Shown here: positions 11,667-21,785 of the stretch, piece after piece
Layout of the letters: each line of letters opens with the position of its first letter
Position numbering within the stretch: the first letter of the stretch is position 1
Assembly: GCA_001949185.1 (NCBI GenBank)
Contig: BDGG01000002.1
Location: forward strand, 3,396,486 to 3,460,485
Direction of reading: 5' to 3'
From: Ramazzottius varieornatus
Taxonomy: Eukaryota > Tardigrada > Eutardigrada > Parachela > Ramazzottiidae
Length of the DNA: 64,000 nt
Position numbers and translations under genes: made by a program
Notes under the pieces: generated by a model
The model's input: only the letters and a program-made list of their open reading frames with translations
Told to the model about the DNA's origin: nothing
Databases searched by the model: none

Positions 11667-13169
11667 CTCATCTGTCGCTCCTAAGGCAGCGATTCCACTT
11701 CTCGTAACTGGCGCGTTTTTGCTCTTTAAGAAAATTTTCCATTACCATAACCGGAAAAAACCATCACGGATAAAGTCATCTCGGGAGAGGAGCAATCTCC
11801 GGACCCATCACATATTTCTGATTACTGGCTGGAACGAGAAAGTAGAATATACCTCATAACTGTCGTAATTTCTTGTCGAAAGTTCTACATGTATATTCCT
11901 CTCATTCGAGTATATATGAGTGAATCCACTTCTCCTGTCATAACCGACTCGAATTGATCGAAAGTAGAATCGCTCATTACGGAGGTCCGTAATGGTTCTC
12001 CGTGATGAAGTGGAATCGCTGCATAAGACTACCGAGGTAAAGCGTGTAAAGTTAGCCGGCCCGTATAGGACTTGTAAGATTAGCCACCGCTGTGCCGCAT
12101 GTTGCTTGATTGGTCAGATGGTTGTCGGTCCAGGCTCTCCAGCATGAGGTTTCCTCCTTTCGGAATTGAAAATCTCCTGGATTCTGTGAATCTTCACGTT
12201 AATTGCGACTAGTACCATTCAACAGCCCGTTGTTGTGTCTATCACCTTATCCATAAGCATTTGGGAGTAAGTGCCCCGGATCTAAAAACCCTGTTATCAG
12301 ACATCAGATAGGCTGAAAATTTGACGGAAAGAAGCACAGAAAACGTTTATTTCCTCCTGTCAAGAAAAAGGTTTTCCTCTGTCCGAAAATAGGCAGTTTT
12401 TAAACACGAATAAATATTTGTTCAGTATCAGAAAAGCTTTAATTTAGCTATCCCTTCGACAAAAAAATCTGCATAATTCTTCCCAGCTAAAGGAAAGGTG
12501 AAAAACATGATTTTTGGAGGGAAATTTAAATTCATCGAAACTTCTCCAAAATCACGGAGCACTTCATAAGATACCGAGAAGACAGTTAGTTTCGCCATCT
12601 TACAGAATTGAGCAGAAACACAAACAAAAGCAAAAGACACCACGTGTACCGAGCTCGGAAACATTTTCTTCAAGACCGCAACATCACAGTCAAAACAGAA
12701 AAGAATAACTATCTAAAGTGGGGAAAGGATGTTTCTTTTCACTTGCAGTTCATTTGACCTGTGAAATGAAGCAGTAGTGTGCCATCGGATACATGAAATG
12801 GTATAGTACTAATCTACCAGGGGTTGAATGTCGCCTCCTGATATGACCATTTGATAGATCTCGACGAGATATATCGTACTGCATCAGCCGTTTTTGCAAC
12901 AGTGACATCCCCTGGTAAAGGCTGGTGACCGCAACGTTAATTAAGTGTTCTAATTAAGAAAAATTGGCGCTGTCAATTTCAAAACTCACTACACAACATC
13001 ATGATTCTTGCATTATTGTCTGTTGACAATATATGCAAGAATTTTGCGGAATGTTCGACTAGTACAGTTCACATGACGGTTTAATGTTTTTGCGCTGGAA
13101 CGACGACCCAGGTAGTGGCTACTAGGTGTTCGGGAAGGCGCTTTTCTCTTTTTCAGGTAGTGCTGGACC
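11667..13169. other. Gap between receptor gene and Merlin remnant
   Basis: I looked here for the kinase-homology and cyclase exons expected for a full receptor cyclase and found none. The frames present (for example 11659-11859) are short and low in complexity. The sequence is AT-rich with small imperfect palindromes, for example near 11975-11995 (CATTACGGAGGTCCGTAATG). Confidence 0.5.
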
Positions 13170-14237
13170 ATGGAGCCTCTCCTTGAGCTGATCCACGTCG
13201 TCAGTCTCCCTCTCGGATTCAGCCAACGGAACCTCGTTCATCGCTTCGCCAACCATCGGTCCCTCGGAACGAAGACTGCGTTAGCCATCGTCGCTCGCAA
13301 CGGTACCGGTCTCACCGCTCAGCAAGCCCAGGACGCGTCGGTACGGAGCTTCCTTCAAGCAGTTGGCCTGTGTCGGGTGGAAGTCCAGTGCTCGGGAGGG
13401 AATTGTCGTCGCTGCTTGATGAGGATCAGCTGGGTGGATGGTGACCTCTTCGCCTTCGTCTGCACAAGCTGCAACGCCACCAAGTTCATGTTCAAGGGAA
13501 CGTTCCTTTAAGGTCATCAGCTCGCCGACTGGAAGTTCCTGTTCATCTTCGCGGACATGTGCAACTGGCGCAACTACACCCAACGAGCCATCGCAGACAA
13601 GCTTCATCTGGACAAGAACACCGTGTCGCAGCGGGCTGTCTGGATCCGTGAAGCTCACTGTCCACAACCGGAACCAGCTGATCCAACTCGGAGGGCCAGG
13701 ACGGATTGTCTACATCGACGAGGCAAGTACTCTTTTACACTGCTCGTTTCTCGTATATGGATTTTGGATTTTCTCGAAATATCTGCTTGGTTGATGGACA
13801 GTTGATTGTGAAGGCCGTTTGACTCCCTGCATTGATACGTGTCTCCGCAGTACTTCTAGAAGAGACCGTCCCTCAGTTGCACGTCACTCGGGTTCGCTTT
13901 CTGCTGTCTGCAATCAAGTGTAAGATTTGAGTCTGACGTGTTTTTGTACTCGCAGGTTTTCATAGGAACGAAGTAGAAGTACCGGCGTGGTGACCGTTCC
14001 CGAGGACTTCACATGCCCGATCCGGATACTGGCGACAAGTCCAGCGTCAAGGTGATGCTCCTGATCCTGCGCGAGAAGGACTCCGGACGGATCGTCGTCT
14101 AGCACATCATCCGCACCAACCAAGAGACGATCAGGAAGATCTTCGTCGAACATGTCCTTCCTGGTTCCATCGCGCATACCGACGGAGCCGCTGTTTACCG
14201 TCAAATTGCGAAGTGGGGCGACTCCGAGCACGACTAA
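13170..14237 (+). pseudogene. Merlin-type DNA transposon transposase (ISXO2/IS1595-like), broken
   Basis: The family is a cut-and-paste DDE transposase of the Merlin superfamily, the eukaryotic relatives of IS1016/IS1595. The N-terminal part at 13170-13640 has two CxxC pairs typical of the N-terminal zinc ribbon (GGNCRRC and VCTSCNA) followed by a helix-turn-helix-like stretch (RAIADKLHLDKNTVSQ). The catalytic part has IQLGGPGRIVYIDE (first D, about 13678-13722) and, after an apparent intron, RYRRGDRS and PGSIAHTDGAAVYRQ (second D, about 14160-14205). It is disabled by an in-frame TAA at 13509, a frameshift near 13630-13660, a TAG at about 14107 and loss of the C-terminus after about 14237. 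Its GC-rich codon use differs from the AT-rich surroundings, as expected for an inserted element. Confidence 0.85.
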
Positions 14238-14314
14238 AGAACGCGACTGAAAGAATGATGGACAACAAAATGAAAGGTTTATAACTCTCTATCAAATTGA
14301 TTTATCGATGGACA

Positions 14315-14344
14315 GGACAAAGTGGTGTCGGCACCACTTTGTCC
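14315..14344. repeat. Perfect 13-bp inverted repeat with 4-nt loop
   Basis: GGACAAAGTGGTG at 14315-14327 and CACCACTTTGTCC at 14332-14344 surround the loop TCGG. It lies between the Merlin remnant and the coiled-coil fragment and may be part of a transposon end. Confidence 0.75.
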
Positions 14345-14390
14345 CGTGTCCAGTTCATTTGCGAGTTGCAGTGTTAATATTTTTATAGTT

Positions 14391-14698
14391 ACTTTGACGA
14401 GCATATTTTAGTTGATCGAGAGATCAAAGATGCGGAGCTACGGACCAAGCTGGTGATTGCCAAGATGGAAATTGCTGAGCGAGAGAAGGATCGCGAAATT
14501 CGCCGAAAAGAGCAAGAAATGCAGGAAAACAAGATCAAGTTGGAGCATAAGTTCAACATGAGAAAACTAGAACTGGAAATGCAACTGGAACTGGAAAAGC
14601 AAAGGAAATCTAGTTCGGAAAATAACACCGTTTCTGCTCTCTTGCAATTCTTGCCAAAGAACAACTCAGTAAACTACTCGCAGAGTTTCGATTACTAG
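14391..14698 (+). pseudogene. Coiled-coil C-terminus of a probable Harbinger accessory (Myb/trihelix-like) protein
   Basis: An open frame of about 100 codons, rich in Lys, Glu and Arg (EIRRKEQEMQ, KLELEMQLELEKQ), predicts a long charged coiled coil before the stop at 14698. The 5' part, where a DNA-binding domain would be, is missing or cut off by the Merlin remnant. It ends 70 bp from the end of the opposing PIF/Harbinger transposase. Autonomous Harbinger elements carry two genes, a transposase and a Myb/SANT-like protein with this kind of tail, so position and composition suggest the second gene. No DNA-binding domain is visible, so this is inference. Confidence 0.5.
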
Positions 14699-14767
14699 CT
14701 TAAATTTACCGATAATTACAATAAATCTTGCCACCTGCTCGTGATAGAAATGTAAGAATAAAATAAA

Positions 14768-15915
14768 TCAGTAAAAATATTCCTCCAAGGTTGGGGCACT
14801 TAGACCAAAGTACTGGCCAGTCTGGCTTCCGTACAGACAAGTATGGGCATTTGTAAGCAGAACGGCCACTCTAAAGTACAGTCCAATGGGTTGCAGAAGC
14901 ACTTTCTGGTTCTTATGAAAATCAAGAAAGGCCCATAGTATACAACATTTTCCAAACATCCATTCAACAGACACGCGCAGCTTACTCATTACGTAGTTCA
15001 AGTCAGCCTCGGCCTGGTTGGTAACAGAACGAAAAGGTGCTATGAGCTCAGGAGTGGAGGTATATCCGTGATCGCCATAGATGTAGAATTTCTAGTCTGT
15101 ATCCTCTCGTTTCCGTTTCAGCTGGTCGATCAGGTTACTTTCTTGCTACATCCTCCAGTCGTGCCTCTTTCCGACGATAGGACCCGCAAGATGGGCAATC
15201 AGACCGTTTGGCAAACCCACAGCTTGATACTTTAAACCATGCTTTCGCTTATGGCCATTGTAGAGGAGTCGCTGGAGCCGTGAAGGTCTACCCGAATACA
15301 AAAACAGAAAATTAAAAATTGGATTAACATAAACAGTATCGACTGAAATTTTGGTTAGGCCGTACCTGCAACAGCACACAGTGTCCCGTCAATAAACCCA
15401 ATACATTTGTCGTATGGAGCTCCCTTTTCCTGTATGACTTGCGCACATTCACGTAGCTTGTTGTTGTCCATCCAGGGATGGTCTAGAGTGTCCAGGAGAT
15501 GGCCGAATTGATCATGCATGTACTGGATACCGTAGTTAAACCTGCGAGAAAGCGCCGTTTCTTCCTTCCCATGTAATTCTTCTATGTCACACAGTCGGGA
15601 CGGATAGGCAAGTCGCCTTAGCACCACGCACAAGATTTCCATACCACTGCACTTTATTCCATTGCCCAGCGTAACCGTGTCAGGAATGCGAAGAACAGTA
15701 CACAGGCGCTCCAGATCATCCATCTCAAACCGGAAATTCTCCCTGCACTGCTTCAGCGTCATGTTGTCCAAGTCGACCGTTGTTCGCGGAAGGTTCCGCT
15801 CTTCAGCACTAGATGCCGTGCAGATGATCAACTCTTCTTCATCGATGATACCCAGACCATAAGCAGTCAATAACATCTCATGGTCCATGATGGAGATGGG
15901 AATTAAAAGAAGCAA
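14768..15915 (-). pseudogene. PIF/Harbinger transposase (DDE_Tnp_4), broken
   Basis: Harbinger-type DDE nuclease that cuts and inserts transposon DNA. The 5' part, 15915 down to about 15370, includes RRFNYGIQYMHDQFGHLL and CIGFIDGTLCAVA, the FxDGT signature of the first catalytic Asp. The next block, about 15290-15146, has LLYNGHKRKHGLKYQA and GPIVGKRHDWRM, with the second Asp. The last block has FYIYGDHGY, then NYVMSKLRVSVEWMFGK with the Arg-x-x-x-Glu context, ending at 14768. The copy is damaged by two in-frame TAG codons (about 15144 and 15092) between the second and third blocks, and the splice phase across the interval 15300-15367 does not agree. It is probably inactive. Confidence 0.9.
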
Positions 15916-17222
15916 TGGCTGTAGGAGCGGACTACTCGTTTGAAATTCGAACTACAAAATAAATTCCATCCAGCTACTTCTGGGAACAAAAGTAGTCAAA
16001 TCAACCGGCAGCGTTCGGCGGACACGGAGCGTGCCGCTGGTTGATGTCCACCGTTCGTAAAGTTTTTCTCGCAAGAGCCAAAATCAAATTTTTCATCGAC
16101 GAGGAACGTGAAGTTCTTCGTCGTGAAATTTCACCGTTCGTAGTAGAATTCTGGCTGACACGCAAGGTGCCTTTTGTCTACTGATCTGCGACCTTCCACC
16201 TTCTTTCGTTTGCCAATTATGCTTTAGCGCCCTTATGGTCGCATACTTGATGCTGCGCTGTCCAAGTATCTATATACTTTGCCTCGTCGAGGAAACGAAG
16301 CAGGGAACTGCGTTGCAACCATAGACTTGCTGTCTCCACCCCTACCCTGTTTCCATGTTTGCTAGTTCCGGTTTCCCGTTTATCGGAGCATCACAAGTCA
16401 AAAAACACTCTTGCCGACCTCAAGGTCAAACTCAGGTTCCCCGGTCCGTCCCTGGGTTATCCATCTTCTGCCCCAGGCGCCCACGGGCTGAGTTTCAACT
16501 GACTTTTTGGGACTGTCACGAATTTCCATGCTCATCCAGTTTTCTTGTCTCTTCCAGTCTTCCCTGATCCCGTTGGTTAACTTCGGGCTGTTGCGCGTTC
16601 CGTTGTGCCCGCCGGTGCTGGCTTTCCCGTTGATCTCGGATCCAACGCTACTCCAAGCATGAGATGCGTCTGACGGTAAGTGAGCTTGCCTTCGACTAGG
16701 CAATTAAATGGTAAATCAAGTTGTTGCGGGCTAGCGTAAATTAATTCTTGCCGATAGTTCAGCATGAGTAACTTCCGTACGAGCTGTAGTGTCTGGCTAC
16801 CGTTGAGTCGTTGATAGCAGCAACTCTGTTTGGTGATCTCCACCGATCCGTGTTAATTGTCGGCTGCTCTTATTATCGTAGGTATCCATGCCTTATCTCT
16901 AGGTGTGACCACAGAAGCACCAGCTTCCACAAGTAGCCCTGTCGTGGACAGATATCTTCGTCGTGTTTTGCCGGACAGCCGTCTATTTCATTCATCACTT
17001 CTGACCACAGGATTATTTTTGGAGCGATCTACAAGCCACAAGTAATTTTCGACTCCAGTAAACATCGTCGCGGAACACTGTTCAACGGATCGTCAAGCAC
17101 TCCGCAAAACTCAGTCGCGAGAAGAGTGCTGCACTGTTCCTCGAAGATGGGTTTTCCAAACACGAAGAGTAAGTCGCCGTAGAGTTCTCTTTGCAGAATT
17201 CAAGAGTTAGGCAAACATAACC

Positions 17223-17310
17223 TACAAGATGGTTCTTTCAAATGGCGCACGTTCCCGTTGTAGTTGGCTGGAAGGGTGCGGCGTGCGCCACTCTAGAACA
17301 GCATCTTGTA
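17223..17310. mobile_element. MITE of the GTGCGCCACTT family
   Basis: Imperfect palindrome. It begins TACAAGATGGTTCTTTCAAA, contains TGGCGCAC and GTGCGCCACTCTAG, and ends ATCTTGTA. The centre holds CCGTTGTAGTTGGCTGGAAG, also seen in the copies at 53.0 and 55.1 kb. No coding capacity. Confidence 0.75.
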
Positions 17311-18086
17311 TATATATGCTTATAAATACGTACCCACGTTTTTAGTTAACAGCTCGATCAACGTGTTGCAGATATGCGATTGTGACTACAAAGACATCGG
17401 AATAAAAGACTTGGTCACGATTGGCAAAGTCTCATAGATTACAAGGTATGTGAAAATTCTTTTTCTGTTTCATTTGTGTGTTATGTATGTTCCAACTTAG
17501 CAAACTTGATAGACCAATTACCGTTAATTCTCTCCCACGTTTATATCAAAGACACGCTAAACCCCGGAAGACAGAAATTAGTTAGACATGATAGCCCCGA
17601 TATTGGGGGAAAGACTGCTGCGTGTTTATGAGTCTTTGATTACAGTGTAATCAATATTCTCAATAGTAATCGCTTGAGCAGTCACGGACTTACGGGGCAG
17701 GAGACTGATCACATCAGCTGTCAAGTCCAGGCGAAACACCTTGTTGCTGCACTACTTGAAGACTGTTTACGCTTCATCTTTGGTCACGAACAATACACTT
17801 TATTGTCTGACTCGACAGGCAGCAGTTCCGCCGCTCCAATCCGAAACCTGAGCTTTTATCGAGAAGAGAAGAGAAGAGACGAGAAATAAATGCCAATCAA
17901 GGTCAGCGCTGACACTTTAACCGCCTAACCTGCTGGTTCCACATTTTTTGCTTTGGGCTTACTGACAAAAAGTGGTGATATAGCTGTTTATGTTAGCAAG
18001 CCGGCCCGACTATTCTATACCCCTCGAAACACGTAGAGAGTGAGAGTTCACTTCCAACATGAGACGTCGGCAAACAGATCTACCTT

Positions 18087-18155
18087 GATCGTTTTTCAAA
18101 ATGGTGCACGCTCTAATGCAATAACAGCGAAATAGTGCGCCATCTATACTGATCA
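18087..18155. mobile_element. MITE of the GTGCGCCACTT family (diverged)
   Basis: Left arm GATCGTTTTTCAAAATGGTG, right arm GTGCGCCATCTATACTGATC. Same arm order and spacing as the other members. Confidence 0.6.
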
Positions 18156-19615
18156 TCGGAATGAAATCATTTGTCGACGTTCCACAATAGTTTCAAGCTT
18201 CGCAATCAGGATATCAGTTATTACCATGACCGTGTTTGGTCTTTGGTGCCGACGGCATGTGTACTTTCGGACGCTTCTGTTTCTTTTCCTGCCCGAAACA
18301 GAATATTCGTGGTGGCGTGCCGTGAGTCACTGCGGATGGTGGTTCTCTCAAGAACCCACCCTGGCTCGCCGCAGGATTAGTGAGCGGGGTTGTCGCAGCC
18401 TCTCCGAGTGAGTCACCCAATTCCCTGACGTTGAAGAGAAACGAGTTTGAATGACGCGCTCGAAACAACCCCAAGAGACTAGTTTTCCGCAGTTCTCTGC
18501 CAAGTTACTCCGAATTGACTGACTCAACCAAAACTCGATCGAATGCGGGCTGTTTACTCACCGCTACCGTTTTTCTCACAAGGTTAGAAAGCAGACTCGG
18601 CGAAGGTATCCGGTAGAATAATATTGGAAGCCTACTGTACGAAGGGAAACTTCCGTGGAGAGGGCATACCAGTGCGGTACTCGTAGCGAGGAAGCGCGGC
18701 CTCCGTACGGTCGGTTGGTACATACACTCGTACCAACTTGCGAAGAGCGTTCAAAAAGCAGTCGGGCAAGTTTCTGCCGGCTATTTACTTTTCTGTTCAT
18801 TGGGCTCATCTTGCATGACGGCGGATATTTACTTTTCGTGGCTAGTCGTCTAAACTTCTCACTGCCTGGGCTATCTTTACTCAAGACTTTTAATACGCTT
18901 ATAATCCACGGGGTGTACTGTATAGACCATAACGGTGCATTCGCGTTTGCAGTGTATGTATGCTTGCTGTGTGTTAACTCGACGAACGTTGCAGATCTCT
19001 TCATACTATTATTCAAGGCTAATGAGGATGGTCTTTTCTCTTTTATACAGTGCCGGAAGCCGCCTTGCACGGAGTCGGCATCAATGAGATGAAAGGATCG
19101 CGATCGAGCTCGGTGTGCCTACAGGAGCTGATGCAGCTGTTTTGACGTCTTAGCGGGTATAACTGCTGCTGACACTTCCGATATCTCCGCCGGATCGGGT
19201 ATAAGAGCCAACTACCGACCCTGGTCTGCTGGCGCATTCTCATTGACAGTGGTTGTCGAGCTATTTTGTTCGGCAGTTTCGGACGCACTGTCTTGTCGAG
19301 TGCGCCCGTGCTGTGTAGCGCGCTTGTTTTCACTCAAGTGCGACACACACACATACTGACGGTGTAATTAACCGCTTGGTTATCGAGACTTGAGAGGACA
19401 GAAGGAAGGACTGTGATCGAAAGATTGAGATTGACAATGGTCAGTGCGCCGTCAGCCATGACCAACAGCGTCGGACACTTGTGGAGGAATTGCTGCGGCG
19501 TCCCAGAAACCTCACCGGTAAGGTCATTACAGTCGTTTACCGACTATTCTAGAGGAAGATTAATTTTCTCCCGTGAACGATCGTAGAAAAATGGGTCGTC
19601 GGCAGTCGCTTTCAC

Positions 19616-19688
19616 CAATCGATTTTCAAGTGGCGCATATTTTTGTCGCTATTGGCTGAGAGCGTGCGCCACTTGGGGAAATAATCTG
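19616..19688. mobile_element. MITE of the GTGCGCCACTT family
   Basis: Left arm TCGATTTTCAAGTGGCGCA, centre with TATTGGCTG, right arm GTGCGCCACTTGGGGAAA. Arms are reverse complements with a few mismatches. Confidence 0.65.
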
Positions 19689-20510
19689 GATTTGCCGATT
19701 TTCCAGATGATGTAGCTATTGTCATAGATCATTTTCGAAATCTTATTGATTTTCCAATTTTGTATTTTGAAATTGATTGGGTTTGCAGTGGAAAATACTT
19801 ATCGAACTGAAAAGCGCAGAGGACGGAAACCGTAGTGAATTATTTGTTTCTTAGAATGAAGTTTTGACGTGAAGGTCTTGTGAACTGGGCCCTCGGCGTA
19901 TAACTATTGGCTCGTAAAGATTCGTTGAAAGAGTGGCAAAGGAAAGTGAATATTGAATTCATCTCTTTGGTTTATTTATGTTTATAGCAGCCGCGGATCG
20001 ACCGGTCGATGATTGGATTTCCGACGGATTTTCGGCATGTGGGGCATATAGGCCATGACGGAGTCACGGACGTCGCATCTTCCTCCAACACTCCTACCGT
20101 AAGTACAGTAGCCTGTCTTTTCAGTGCTCTCTGGCGTTTTCTCTGAAATCTCACGAAAAAATGCGTTGATGGATGGAAGAGGGAGGGTAATTTGTGTTCT
20201 TACGTGCCTTCAAGACTCCAAAGTGCGTACCGTGGAGGCATATTTCTTTCAGCACTTGAATTTCGTCCTAAATATCTCCTGCGGATATTTTTGACGAAAG
20301 AAGGAAATAAGCAATGTTGATGACATCGTTAATATTTCAAGTGGGCTTAAACGACCCGTTTTGTTGCGTTTTTTCTTCCGTTCCAAATGTTGCCGAGAAA
20401 TGTGGATCTCTCTTTGTCCCCACAGCTAGAACCTCTATTAAATAACATAAATTTTGGAGAAAAAGGACTGAGCAAACTAATTGGGACGCGAACAAATGAT
20501 ATGAGGCAGT

Positions 20511-20600
20511 TCGTTTTCCCAGATGGCGCATTCGAACAACCAACAACAATGAGAACGTGCGCCGGATAAACGATCTGGTTCAGTTCATTTGCCCACGTCC
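20511..20600. mobile_element. MITE of the GTGCGCCACTT family, with one long arm
   Basis: Contains AGATGGCGCA and GTGCGCC, followed on the right by CGATCTGGTTCAGTTCATTT and CCCACGTCCC. The right extension matches the outer arm of the long copy at 21.6-21.8 kb, so this looks like a one-sided remnant of that longer form. Confidence 0.6.
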
Positions 20601-21585
20601 CAACTGAATAGATACTTTATTTTACGTATTTTTGGACTTTGTGAGAATTACTCCGAAGTCGGAAAAGTATCTCCTAATGGATGGTCAATTTGAACAACAA
20701 AGACTGTTTTTCTTTGACAGTTGAAAGCTGTGCAAACACAGATGCGTTCCAAGGGAGGCTATGAATCGGCTCTTCCCGTCAACTATGCACTGAAAGTCCG
20801 CGACTTGAATCGATGACAATGAGCGGAATTTCCAACGAGATACCTCTCCGGAAGGAGCTGGCGAGTCGCCCCGGCTTTGGTTGATGAGCGAAGAGAATTT
20901 TTAGCCTCTTTCACGACATTCTGTGTTTTTTGGCGGTTTACAAATGCAGACAGACTCCTTTTTATATCCTACGTTCTACCTTCTTTCTCGTTAAGTGTTT
21001 CTTTTTTGTTCTTTAAAGATGTTTTACGCAGAGGTTCTATTTGAATACTGTTCACAGAAGCAGATGGAGTATCGAGTTGGTTTTTTTGTTGGTGTAATCA
21101 GGTTTTAGAATTTAAACTTTCTCTTTTGCATGCATGTACAGTTACATCACTGACGAGCGCGATGTTTTTGCTTCAGTGAATATGAATAAGAACTGATGGA
21201 GAAACACAAATATACAAGGGCATGTGTTGTTGTTGCTGTTTGAGACATAGTTACATGGCGGAAACCTTTCATTTCTCCGCTCTTCGGTTCGCGTGGAATG
21301 AGTTCAAACAGATGGAGAACCTGATGTAACGTCTTGCATGGGCTGCTGCCAAGATGACCAACCAACAAGCACCGCAGTCTGTTTATGGATAATATAGAGT
21401 AGAGACAAAGATTCGCATTTTGTGACTGTGACAAAGTGCTGTCCTTGCACTTGTTCGATAGTATGCCACCCTTCTTGAGTTCTTCGCTGATTAAGTTTCT
21501 CATTACCGCATGAATTGGTGGAACTTCGTTCGTACAGTGTTGTCAACTGTGTGGCTCGTCTTTGTGCTGGACATTTATCCGGTAC

Positions 21586-21785
21586 GTCATCGCGGTGCAG
21601 TGACGTCAATGCAAGAAAACATGGGACGTTGGCAAATGAACTGAACCAGATCGTTCGCCAAGTGGCGCACACATTCAGCCGGTCACAATGAAAACGTCTG
21701 CCACCTCGGATGGCGATCGGCTTCAGTTCATTTGCCCGCATTCCGTATTTTCTTGCGTTGACTTCACCGCACAGCAATCACATAC
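21586..21785. mobile_element. Longest copy of the GTGCGCCACTT MITE family (~200 bp)
   Basis: Arms are about 80 nt each. Moving inward on the left: CGGTGCAGTGACGTCAATGC, AAGAAAAC, GGCAAATGAACTGAACCAG, ATCG, AAGTGGCGCAC. On the right the reverse complements occur in mirror order (CGATCGGCTTCAGTTCATTT, GCCCG, TTTTCTTGCGTTGACTTCAC). It shows what the full-length element may look like; most other copies keep only the inner 60-90 bp. Confidence 0.75.

Noticed and set aside
11667-13169. Possible kinase-homology and cyclase exons of the receptor
   Set aside because: No glycine-loop, HRDL-like or cyclase motif could be read in any frame.
18576-19092. Overlapping long frames on both strands (145 and 164 codons)
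   Set aside because: Each is the shadow of the other and neither has family motifs. The plus frame looks hydrophobic but has no clear membrane-protein signature or splice context.
21147-21777. Overlapping minus-strand frames of 118 and 157 codons
   Set aside because: The right part crosses the long inverted-repeat element and the frames have no domain pattern.
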